Shown one piece after another: positions 50,155-57,835 of a DNA stretch of 64,000 bases. Location of the stretch: contig DAZV01000026.1 in NCBI GenBank assembly GCA_002083825.1, positions 363,119 to 427,118 on the forward strand, given 5' to 3'. This DNA comes from Candidatus Sericytochromatia bacterium S15B-MN24 CBMW_12. GTDB taxonomy: Bacteria; Cyanobacteriota; Sericytochromatia; S15B-MN24; UBA4093. Numbering within the stretch: the stretch's first letter is position 1; each line of letters opens with the position of its first letter. The position numbers and the translations under genes were made by a program. A model generated the notes under the pieces. That model was not told the DNA's origin. It made no database searches and saw nothing but the letters and a program-made list of their open reading frames with translations.

Positions 50155-51117
50155 TCAGGAACGGCCCCGGACGGCCGATATCTGCGGAGGCTGCGTCATG
50201 CGCCTGGCCGCCTGCCGCGCCGCGCCGCGTTCGGCGACCCAGTAGCTAAGACCATCGATGGTCGCCGTGCGACCCGGTAGGGTCTCGACCGAGACGTCCG
50301 TCGAGGGATCCATGTGATTGACCCAACCCGTGACCGCGAGAATATCGCTGGTGGTCAGGTCGGTCCGGGAACGGGCCTTGACGATGGCCCAGAGTCGCGG
50401 GAACTTCGCCCATTTCAGGGGATGCAGGACTTGCGGCATGGCCTCGCGCAAGAGGTCCTGCTGGCGAGAGACCCGTCCGATGTCGCCCATGCCGTCGTGG
50501 CGGAAGCGCAGGAAGGATTCCATTTGGCTGCCGTCCAGGCGGTGCGGGCCTTCCTCGAGGTCGATGGCCAGTCCGCCGGCGCGGTCGACGTAAGCCATGC
50601 GCTTGGGAACCTCGACGTCGATGCCGCCCAGCGCGTCGACAAGCTCGGAAATGGCGCCAAGGTCAACGAGCAAGTAGCGGTCAATCCTGACCTTCAGGAA
50701 GCGGCTCACGGTTTCTACCGCCAGATCCGGGCCGCCCCACGGGTTCGCTGCGTTGACCTTGAAGGTGCGGTGCCCCGGAATGGCCATGCGGGTGTCCCGG
50801 GGAATCGAAAGCACGCTGACTTTCTGGCTCTCGGGGCTCAGATGGACCAGGAGCATGGTGTCGGTGTTGCCGCGCATCGAGGCGCGAGCCGCGCTGTTGT
50901 CGGTTCCCATCACCAGCAGGGTGAGATCCTGCGGGCTCGAGGTCGCCGCCTGCAGGCTCGGGATCCAGCGAGAAATGGCCGGCGCGAAGGCCTCCTGCGG
51001 AGCGACGCTGGAGGCCCAGAGGCCGCTCATGGCTCCCGAGCCGAATCCCAGGAGGCTCCCGAGCAGGATGGCGGAGAAGAATGGAAAGCGGCGGCGAGGA
51101 GGCAAGAAAGTGAGCAT
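50155..51117 (-). CDS. LytR-CpsA-Psr (LCP) family protein
   Basis: LCP proteins transfer lipid-linked glycans onto peptidoglycan or other envelope acceptors. The 320-aa product has an N-terminal membrane anchor (about 12-35) and an extracytoplasmic LCP domain. The domain includes LLVMGTDN, MLLVHLSPESQKVSVLSIPRDTRM, the LVDLGAISELVDALGGIDVEVP segment and RFRHDGMGDIGRVSRQQDLL, which hold the Arg/Asp residues that bind the pyrophosphate. The ATG at 51117 was preferred to longer frames. It fits the WecA/WecB glycan genes in this window. Confidence 0.9.
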   Translation of the reverse strand: MLTFLPPRRRFPFFSAILLGSLLGFGSGAMSGLWASSVAPQEAFAPAISRWIPSLQAATSSPQDLTLLVMGTDNSAARASMRGNTDTMLLVHLSPESQKVSVLSIPRDTRMAIPGHRTFKVNAANPWGGPDLAVETVSRFLKVRIDRYLLVDLGAISELVDALGGIDVEVPKRMAYVDRAGGLAIDLEEGPHRLDGSQMESFLRFRHDGMGDIGRVSRQQDLLREAMPQVLHPLKWAKFPRLWAIVKARSRTDLTTSDILAVTGWVNHMDPSTDVSVETLPGRTATIDGLSYWVAERGAARQAARRMTQPPQISAVRGRS

Positions 51118-51238
51118 GAAGGTCCTGATTTTTCGGAAGATTCGGGGGGTCTCTTGACATAATATCCCATGCCAAGGCCTGCTGCTTGCCAGGGGGCGGG
51201 AAAGTTCGCGATTCTTAATCAAGCTCCTCTGGCAGCCG

Positions 51239-51571
51239 CTAGCTTCCCGAATTTCCTTCCAGACGTTCCTTGAGTCCTGACAGCGCGTCGAGGTAAACCT
51301 GCCGCCTTGCTTGCTGCCGCTGACCGATAGCTTCTTTGGTCATGAGGTCGGCCTCCATGATGAACTGGATCGGCGTGCCCGCCGCCATGAGAGCCTTGGC
51401 ATAGGCCCGATTATGGGCTTCGAGCTCGGCATCATGGTCGGGAATCAGCACCACGTGCGTACTTGGCTTGATCTTCTTCTCCAAAGTCGGATCGTAGAGC
51501 CGCGAGGCCACGAAGCGTTCTTCGAGTCGGGCGTTGCGAGCATCGAGCAAATTCTCAGGCGTTTCCGTCAA
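51239..51571 (-). CDS. Hypothetical protein, DUF5647-like
   Basis: The 110-aa product starts at a TTG and is acidic and helical at both ends. The middle, THVVLIPDHDAELEAHNRAYAKALMAAGTPIQFIM, resembles DUF5647 proteins, which have a similar "VVLLPEDDPE" segment. No function is known. The ribosome site is AAAGGAAAAAA. It lies on the minus strand behind the REP-like tandem copies. Confidence 0.55.
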   Translation of the reverse strand: MTETPENLLDARNARLEERFVASRLYDPTLEKKIKPSTHVVLIPDHDAELEAHNRAYAKALMAAGTPIQFIMEADLMTKEAIGQRQQARRQVYLDALSGLKERLEGNSGS

Positions 51572-51610
51572 GGTTTTTTCCTTTCATGCGTTCAAGAAGC
51601 GTGGAACCGG

Positions 51611-51711
51611 CTAGCGCCAGCGGCTGTTGATTGGCGCCAGCGGCTGTTGATTAGCGCCGGCGGCTGTTTATTCAGGCAGCGAGAGGACGCCGTAACGAGC
51701 TTTGCTCTATG
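51611..51711. repeat. Dispersed REP-like repeat, copy D, with triplicated core
   Basis: Read on the minus strand, this copy has the full left part (TAGAGCAAAGCTCG, then CTCTCGCTGCCT) and three cores of AACAGCCGC-N-GGCGC repeated every 20 bases (plus-strand 51611-51628, 51631-51648, 51651-51668). The match to copy B at 24371-24428 covers nearly the whole element. It lies between two divergently transcribed genes. Confidence 0.8.
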
Positions 51712-51736
51712 ATGGATGGATGCAAAGGAGGGTACC

Positions 51737-52543
51737 ATGGCGACGTTGACCTTGAGCGATGGCTGCAGTCTTTTTTACGAACGCCGGGGTAAGGGCAGGC
51801 CCGTCCTGCTGGTACACGGTTGGATGGGCTCGCATCGCCTCTGGGAGCCGACTTTCGCGGATCTGAGCGAGGATCACGACGTGATCGCCCTCGATCTCCG
51901 CGGACACGGCCGCTCGGATCGCCCTCTCTCACCCTACACCTACGACCGCTATGCCGAAGACCTCAAGGAGGTCATCGACCTCCTCGACCTCGACGGCGTT
52001 GTCCTGGTCGGCTGGTCGATGGGCTGTGGAGTGAGCATGCTCTACCACCGACGCTTTGGCGCTCATCGGCTGGCGGCGCTCGCCCTGGTCGCCGGTAGCC
52101 CGAAGCTGGTCCGCGATCGCGACGCCGGATGGGCCTACGGCATGACTCCCGAGATGCATCACCGGATCCTCGCCGAGGTGGGCAAGTCTCGGCCCGTCTA
52201 TGCGAGGCTTCTCACCGACGGGATCTTTCACGCCCGCATGCCGCAAGCGGTCAAGGACCTGGCTTTCCAGACCGCCCTCGAAGCCTCGCTGCCTTGCGCG
52301 CTGGAATCGTTCGTGGACGGTGGAAGGCTGGACCTGCGCGAGGGATTGGACCAGATTCGCCTGCCGGTCACCGTCTTCCACGGTCGGACGGACTTCCTCG
52401 CGTCGTTCGCCGCGGGAGAGTACATGGCCCGAACGATCCCCGGTGCCGAACTCTTGGCCTTCGACCTCAGCGTTCATGCCCCCCAATGGGAGGAGCCCGA
52501 ACGGTTTCATGCGGGACTCAGAGCCCTGATGGTCCGCATCTAG
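51737..52543 (+). CDS. Alpha/beta hydrolase
   Basis: The 268-aa product has a complete hydrolase triad: VLLVHGWMGSHRLW (oxyanion), nucleophile elbow VGWSMGCGV (Ser near residue 97), Asp in VFHGRTDFLAS and His in SVHAPQWEEPE. GHGRSDRP is also present. Members include esterases, haloperoxidases and lactonases, and the substrate is open. AAAGGAGGG precedes the ATG. Its TAG stop overlaps the XRE gene's stop within CTAG. Confidence 0.88.
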   Translation: MATLTLSDGCSLFYERRGKGRPVLLVHGWMGSHRLWEPTFADLSEDHDVIALDLRGHGRSDRPLSPYTYDRYAEDLKEVIDLLDLDGVVLVGWSMGCGVSMLYHRRFGAHRLAALALVAGSPKLVRDRDAGWAYGMTPEMHHRILAEVGKSRPVYARLLTDGIFHARMPQAVKDLAFQTALEASLPCALESFVDGGRLDLREGLDQIRLPVTVFHGRTDFLASFAAGEYMARTIPGAELLAFDLSVHAPQWEEPERFHAGLRALMVRI

Positions 52544-52917
52544 TCTTGGGAGGGGCGGCGATCGGACCAGCGAAGGAACTGGATGAAATCCTTGGTTTTT
52601 TCGATCTGGGACGGCGTCAGGTCCTGAATGGCCTCGCCGAGGGTCGCGGGGCGATCCGCCTTGGACGCCAGCTCGGCGCGGCTCCCGGGAACCGGTTCTC
52701 CCAGAGAAGCGCGGCGGACGGTGCTGAGCGTCATGTCCAGGCCGCGCGCCAAGGCTTCGAGATCCTCGTCCATCGGGCGATCGCCATACTCGAGCCCGAT
52801 GACCTTCGCCATCGGAATCTGACAGCGCTGGGCCAGGTCCTGCACCGTTAGGCCATTGTCTTCGCGGTACTGACGAAGAAACTCCGACAGCGCGTTCTGG
52901 GGGGTGGCTGGTTCCAT
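52540..52917 (-). CDS. XRE-family transcriptional regulator
   Basis: The 125-aa product has a Cro/C1-type helix-turn-helix near its N-terminus (GLTVQDLAQRCQIPMAKVIGLE) and a charged C-terminal part (TLGEAIQDLTPSQIEKTKDFI) that may mediate dimer contacts. The target is unknown. I chose the ATG at 52917 with GGAG upstream; longer in-frame starts lack one. The stop is shared with the convergent hydrolase gene in CTAG. Confidence 0.8.
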   Translation of the reverse strand: MEPATPQNALSEFLRQYREDNGLTVQDLAQRCQIPMAKVIGLEYGDRPMDEDLEALARGLDMTLSTVRRASLGEPVPGSRAELASKADRPATLGEAIQDLTPSQIEKTKDFIQFLRWSDRRPSQD

Positions 52918-52979
52918 CGTGCGCTCCAATGCTTTTGCCCCTCCGGGGTCCTTCATTATACGGCCCACAAGGCAGACTG

Positions 52980-53306
52980 TCACACCGACGACTCGCCCTG
53001 GCCGCCCAGAAAAACGCGGTGCGAAACCGTGATCGGTCCGTTGACCCGACTCTGACATGCCAGGCGCCATTGACGCTTGATCTTGTCGCGACCGAGACGC
53101 TGCGCCTCGCTGGCCGTCGGCGGCGAGAGGTTCTTCTCGCCTTGGAGGACCTTCACCTTGCACGTGCAGCATCGCCCCTGCTTGCAAACGTACTCGAGGC
53201 TTTCCCCCGCCTCGATGGCGGCCTGGAGGAGATTGGACCCCGCTGCGACCTGAAAGGTGCTGGCTGAGTCCCCGATCATGATCGTGACCTCAAACATCCC
53301 TTTCAT
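52980..53306 (-). CDS. Plant-type [2Fe-2S] ferredoxin
   Basis: The 108-aa product carries electrons through one [2Fe-2S] cluster. The ligand pattern CKQGRCCTC near residues 41-49 plus LACQ near 83 gives the CX4CX2C...C arrangement of plant and adrenodoxin-type ferredoxins. The chain has an extra Cys next to the second ligand. It starts 11 bases after the 105-aa gene and is the last gene of the aarF operon; the partner oxidoreductase is unknown. Confidence 0.9.
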   Translation of the reverse strand: MKGMFEVTIMIGDSASTFQVAAGSNLLQAAIEAGESLEYVCKQGRCCTCKVKVLQGEKNLSPPTASEAQRLGRDKIKRQWRLACQSRVNGPITVSHRVFLGGQGESSV

Positions 53307-53317
53307 CGTCCCTCAAA

Positions 53318-53635
53318 TTAGCCGAGATCGAACTGGCCGAGGAGGGCATCGACCTCCGCCGCCAGGAAGATATCGCCTCCCTGAGCCGCCACTTCCAGGA
53401 AGACCGACAAGGCCTCGCTAATCGCCTCGGCATCTGCCGGATTCAACCGCAACGTGAAGCTCGTTCCCCCGATCTGGGTTTCCGCCTGGCTCAGGAGCCG
53501 ATGAATCAGAGGATCCATCTCTTCCACGGGAAGCCGCTCCTCGCCGGAAGGCAGTGCCGAGTTCTCCGGCTTGAGCGCGATCAAGGCATCCGTGAGAATG
53601 CGAATCTGGGGAATGTCGAGCGTGAGTTCAGTCAT
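53318..53635 (-). CDS. Hypothetical protein in the aarF-ferredoxin operon
   Basis: The 105-aa product is acidic (starts MTELTLDIPQIRI), with predicted helices and a DPLIHRLLSQAETQIGGTSFTLRLNPADAEAI middle. No family is recognised. Its ATG overlaps the end of the aarF gene by eight bases and the ferredoxin gene follows 11 bases later, so it is part of the same transcript. Confidence 0.7.
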   Translation of the reverse strand: MTELTLDIPQIRILTDALIALKPENSALPSGEERLPVEEMDPLIHRLLSQAETQIGGTSFTLRLNPADAEAISEALSVFLEVAAQGGDIFLAAEVDALLGQFDLG

Positions 53636-56024
53636 GAAGGGACTCCTGGTGAGGAAGGTAAAGCTTTGCCGTTTTGGCGCGAGGAAGCCAGCTCTCGAAA
53701 GGCCAGCCGCTCCTCAGCCGTTTGAAGAACAGGGATGCGAGCGCCTGCCGAGTATCGGAGGCCTCATGCGTCAGTAGGAAGCGCATTAGAGGATTCAGGG
53801 CAGCCAAGGTGCCGCGATGAAGTTCGGACCGGAGCAGAATCCGTCGGGCGAGCCCGAGGAGGGCGCCGTCGTGGTCATTCGTGGCGAGGGCGTCAAGAAG
53901 CGTTTGCCGCCAGGGCTCGGCCTCCGGCCGCGACAGGTACGTGCCGCCCGCCTGAATCAGCGGGCTGAGGTCGAGATCCTTTCGGTCGAAGGCCAACGCA
54001 AAGACGAAGAGGGCCTCGTTGATGGCCGAGCTAGAGAGGTCTTCGAGCCGGATAGCAAACTGATCCAGCAAGATCTGGGCGTCGGGAGCCTCCAGCAAAT
54101 TAGCCGCGGCGGCAATCAAGGGCTGCATGTCCATCGAGCGATCGCTGAGCAGCATCCTGGCCGTGGGAAGCAACTCGCGCAGCAGCCGCTCGGGGCCGAC
54201 CTGCTCGAAGAGCCGATCGATAAACGTTCCAAAGGCCCGCGTCAGCTGGGGATCCCCCATGGTGTCGAGGTGAGGGCCCAGCAGGTCCAGCCATTCCGCT
54301 CCTTCCGGGGTCGGAAGGAACCGCAGGACCGGCGCGGTAACCTCCCAGGGATCGACCGAGGGATCGGCGGCGATCCGGCCCATGATGCCGCCGAGGCTCG
54401 ACGCCTCGGCGGCGAGCGTGGCGGTCAACGCCCGGCGAAGGTCGCACGCCTCGTCGGAGAGAAGGTAGTCGACACCCATCTTGGCGAACTCGCCGACCTG
54501 GAAGGAGGGCTCCTGGGAGGCCTGATCGAGGATCTCGACCAGCCGTCCGAGTCTCAGCTGTCCATCGGGCATGAGTTCGTGGATCAGCCGATTGCGGACC
54601 GACCGCTGGCCGTCGCTGAGGAGGATCTTGGCCGCGAAGGGAAGGGCGACTTCGAGGAATTTGAAGTCGGGGTCTACCTGCAGGACGATGCCTTCCATGG
54701 AACTCATGGCCCGCATGAGGAAGGCGAACTTTTCGGGCATGGTGAAGTCGTAAAGGAACATGACGGCGCCAAGTTGCTCGACCACTTCGGTCAAGGTGTA
54801 GCGCGTGTCCTTGTTGCCCATCTGGGCGTGGTAGATGTCCGCAATAATCGGCAGAACCAGGTCATAATCGACCTCTGCTGGGAGTAGCCCCAGTTGGATG
54901 AGGTCGGTGACGAAGGAGTGGAAGTCTTCGTGAAGGAGATGAACGAACAGGGCGGCCATGGCATCGCGAAGTTCGGGTTCGAAGGTGTCGACCATGCCGA
55001 AGTCGATGTAGGCGACGACGCCGTCGGCTTTGATGAGGATGTTGCCGGGGTGGGTATCGGCGTGGAAGAAGCCGTCTTCGAGGATTTGCTTGATGAACGC
55101 GCGCACTCCGACTCGGGCGACGGCGTCGAAGTCGACGCCCATCGCGGAGATGGCCCGGTAATCGTTGAACTTGACGCCGGGGACGAATTCCTGGGTCAGG
55201 ACGCGCCGGGTGGTGAGTTCCCAGTAGGGGCGAGGGGCAATGACGCCGTCGAAGTCCTCGAAGTTGCGCCGGAAGCGTTCCATGTTGTCGGCTTCCTGGA
55301 TGAAGTCGATCTGGGCATAGAGGTCGGCACCGAAGCGATCGAGCACGGGAAGATAGTCGATGCTTTTGAGCAGGGGGAACTGCCGGAGGCCGGAAACCGA
55401 GGAAAGGTGTCCCATCAGCCAGCGAAGGACGGCGAGGTCGCGCTTGAAGCGATCGGCGAGTCCGGGACGCTGGATCTTGACGACGACTTCTTCGCCGGTG
55501 TGGAGCCTGGCGCGATGGACCTGACCGATGGAGGCGGCGGACATGGGCTCCCGCTCGAATTCGGCAAAGCATTCATGAGGTTCGCTGCCGAGTTCTTGGC
55601 GCAGGATGGCGAGGGCCTTTTCGGAGTCGAAGGCGGGGACGTGATCCTGAAGGCTCTCCAGCACCCGAACGTACGCTAGGGGCAGGAGGTCATGTCGCGT
55701 GGAGAGCAACTGGCCAATTTTGATGTAGGTGGGGCCCATCCGGACGAGACGATCGCGGAGTCGCACCGCATGGCGCCGTTGGCGCGCCTCGGGGCCCCCC
55801 GAGCTGGGCAACCAACTCAGGGTACCTAGCCAGTGTTCGAAGGCGAAGGCCACGACCAGCCGAGCGATTCGCAGGAGGTGCCAGGCCACCCGCCACGGGT
55901 GCTTCCGTCGTAGCGCGTCGATCGCGGATGGGTCGTAAGGTGGGGCTGCCTCGAGGGGCCGTCCTCGCGGAGTCTCTTCCATCGGCTTAATCCGGTTGCC
56001 TGGTAGTTTCGCGTCATGTTCCAT
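53628..56024 (-). CDS. ABC1/AarF/UbiB-family atypical kinase with long C-terminal extension
   Basis: ABC1 proteins are atypical kinase-like ATPases that regulate quinone or lipid metabolism. The 798-aa product has the KxGQ helix (TYIKIGQLLSTRHDLLP), the Ala-rich loop AASIGQVHRARL, VVVKIQRPG (catalytic Lys), ExD in FIQEADNMERF, QEFVPGVKF, HADTHPGN and the DFGM metal site. About 350 further residues form helical repeat-like segments, longer than usual UbiB chains (~550 aa). A TATACT lies eight bases before the ATG, so the mRNA may be leaderless. Membrane segments are not obvious. Confidence 0.92.
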   Translation of the reverse strand: MEHDAKLPGNRIKPMEETPRGRPLEAAPPYDPSAIDALRRKHPWRVAWHLLRIARLVVAFAFEHWLGTLSWLPSSGGPEARQRRHAVRLRDRLVRMGPTYIKIGQLLSTRHDLLPLAYVRVLESLQDHVPAFDSEKALAILRQELGSEPHECFAEFEREPMSAASIGQVHRARLHTGEEVVVKIQRPGLADRFKRDLAVLRWLMGHLSSVSGLRQFPLLKSIDYLPVLDRFGADLYAQIDFIQEADNMERFRRNFEDFDGVIAPRPYWELTTRRVLTQEFVPGVKFNDYRAISAMGVDFDAVARVGVRAFIKQILEDGFFHADTHPGNILIKADGVVAYIDFGMVDTFEPELRDAMAALFVHLLHEDFHSFVTDLIQLGLLPAEVDYDLVLPIIADIYHAQMGNKDTRYTLTEVVEQLGAVMFLYDFTMPEKFAFLMRAMSSMEGIVLQVDPDFKFLEVALPFAAKILLSDGQRSVRNRLIHELMPDGQLRLGRLVEILDQASQEPSFQVGEFAKMGVDYLLSDEACDLRRALTATLAAEASSLGGIMGRIAADPSVDPWEVTAPVLRFLPTPEGAEWLDLLGPHLDTMGDPQLTRAFGTFIDRLFEQVGPERLLRELLPTARMLLSDRSMDMQPLIAAAANLLEAPDAQILLDQFAIRLEDLSSSAINEALFVFALAFDRKDLDLSPLIQAGGTYLSRPEAEPWRQTLLDALATNDHDGALLGLARRILLRSELHRGTLAALNPLMRFLLTHEASDTRQALASLFFKRLRSGWPFESWLPRAKTAKLYLPHQESLHD

Positions 56025-56343
56025 GGGAATCTAGTATACCAAGGATTCGGTCCGTTTCACGGGCCGAAAAGGACGGATTCACGCGCGCGAAAGGGCGTCG
56101 GAACCCCCCGGGAGCGCATCGGGCCGGATGGCGCGCCACCAGAAGGGAGGGACGCCCTCTAAAACTTGCTTAACAGAATGGGGGGGTGGTAGACTGCCAT
56201 CAGCGACCAACGGCGGGGGCTTCCTCTGCCGTTTTTTGCTTTCTGGGGGCCTGAAAGGGTTCCTGATTCATGATAATATATTAAGGTTGATTAAATATCG
56301 TCCTGGTGCCAAGTGCCAACCAGGATACCCGCGGAACCCCCCC
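56025..56343. other. Gene-free divergent region with promoters and a terminator-like hairpin
   Basis: These 319 bases separate the aarF and DUF4912 genes. They contain the probable aarF -10 (TATACT, 56033-56038) and an AT-rich stretch at 56265-56295 (CATGATAATATATTAAGG) that is likely the promoter of the DUF4912 gene. AACGGC and GCCGTT pair at 56209-56214/56228-56233 and are followed by TTTT. The hairpin could end a short leader or small RNA. Confidence 0.6.
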
Positions 56344-57672
56344 ATGGTGACCCCTTTGGAGACCTCCCCTGTGGAACGCGACCTGGCACTGATGACACTG
56401 GAAGATCTGACGCTGATGGCGCGTCAGCGTGGGTTGAGAGGCTATTCGACGATGACCAAGACCGATCTGGTCGATGCGCTCAGCGCATCGACCGACATGC
56501 CCGAGCAGGCAGATATAGAGACGACGACCCCCCCCCTAGCGAAGACGCCGACGACGGCGAGCAGCACCCCCGCCGCTCAACTCGAATCGGTGGTCGACGC
56601 GACCGTTGAAGCTCCCCCTGCCGAAGCGGCGACGGAAACCGAGACGCCTGTAGCTGCCGATCTCCCTGAGGCCGCTCAGCCCGCCTTCAAAAAGACCTGG
56701 ATTCGCCAGGAACTTCTGATCGACGATAGCCTTCCCTCGCTCCCCGAAACCTACGGAGACGAGCGGATGATCGCCATGGTGCGGGATCCCTTCTGGGTCC
56801 ATGCCTACTGGGATCTGAGCGCCGAAACCATCGCCAAGGCCCATGCCAAGGGCGGGACCCGGATGGCCTTGCGCGTCTACGACGTGACCGACCTGGTCTT
56901 CGACGGTCAGAACGCCCATTCCTGGTTCGAGATTCCCGCCCCCGAATATGCCCGCAGCTGGAACATCCAAGTCCCCCAGGATGGCCGAAACTACCTAATA
57001 GCGCTGGGCTGGGCCATGGCAGACGGCCGCTTTCTCCCGGTAATGCGCTCGAACGTCGTCGATGTCCCCATCGGCCGACCGTCCCCGCTGATCGCCGACA
57101 AGTTCGTCGAGTTGCCCTTCTACCCGGCCCCGGAGTGTGTCGAGGAGACCCCCCCCGAGATCGAAACCCCCGAGGCGCCCTTCGTTTCCAGCGACGAGCT
57201 CGCCCCCCCCGCCCCCCCGATCGATCCAAGCCAGAACGTTTCTCTGCCCGAAACCATGTTCCACCTCTCCACCCGCGGGCGTGGCCACTGGTCCGCCGAC
57301 ACTCCGCGCGAGGGCGAACTGACCTGGGATAGCATGGAGGCAGCCATGGGCTCGGCTATGGGGTCGCATCGCATGGGCTCGCATGCCGTGAGCTCCTTCG
57401 CCGCCCCCCCGACCCCGCCGGCCCAACCTCATGCCCAGGACAAGGATTTCTGGCTGGTCGCGAACTGCGAACTCATCGTCTACGGCGCGACCGAAGCGGA
57501 TGCCAGCGTCACCCTGAGAGGACAAAAAGTCGAGTTGCGCCCGGATGGCACCTTCTCGATTCGCTTCGCCTTCCCGGACGGCCTGCACCCCATTCCCATT
57601 CGCGCCGTCAACGCGGACGGAGACATGGAACGCTCCATCACGATCACCGTCAGCCGCGACACGCAGCCCTAA
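56344..57672 (+). CDS. DUF4912-domain protein
   Basis: The 442-aa product has a Rho-N/SAP-like N-terminus (LEDLTLMARQRGLRGYSTMTKTDLVDAL). A Thr/Ala/Pro/Glu-rich linker follows. The DUF4912 module is next (about 120-250: YGDERMIAMVRDPFWVHAYWDLS, ALRVYDVTD), then a second low-complexity linker and a C-terminal beta-rich module (about 370-440). DUF4912 occurs next to GH57 branching enzymes in many genomes, so it may bind glycogen or target that enzyme. The start has no strong Shine-Dalgarno site. It precedes the GH57 gene by 163 bases. Confidence 0.85.
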   Translation: MVTPLETSPVERDLALMTLEDLTLMARQRGLRGYSTMTKTDLVDALSASTDMPEQADIETTTPPLAKTPTTASSTPAAQLESVVDATVEAPPAEAATETETPVAADLPEAAQPAFKKTWIRQELLIDDSLPSLPETYGDERMIAMVRDPFWVHAYWDLSAETIAKAHAKGGTRMALRVYDVTDLVFDGQNAHSWFEIPAPEYARSWNIQVPQDGRNYLIALGWAMADGRFLPVMRSNVVDVPIGRPSPLIADKFVELPFYPAPECVEETPPEIETPEAPFVSSDELAPPAPPIDPSQNVSLPETMFHLSTRGRGHWSADTPREGELTWDSMEAAMGSAMGSHRMGSHAVSSFAAPPTPPAQPHAQDKDFWLVANCELIVYGATEADASVTLRGQKVELRPDGTFSIRFAFPDGLHPIPIRAVNADGDMERSITITVSRDTQP

Positions 57673-57679
57673 ACGCCCC

Positions 57680-57707
57680 GACCCCGTCGCCATCCCGCGA
57701 CGGGGTC
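57680..57707 (+). terminator. Hairpin after the DUF4912 gene
   Basis: GACCCCGTCGC and GCGACGGGGTC pair perfectly (11 bp) around CATCCC, eight bases past the stop. It has no U-run, so it may be an intercistronic or Rho-dependent element. Confidence 0.6.
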
Positions 57708-57835
57708 GACCGCATCCAAACCGACACTGACGCTTTTCGACGCCTCCTCGCCCTCGAAGCCCGCCTTGTTGACCGTCAGGAGCCCAAGTGCCGTCGGCGA
57801 AGAGGGGCCGCTCAGACCCCAGAAGAGGATTCAAC

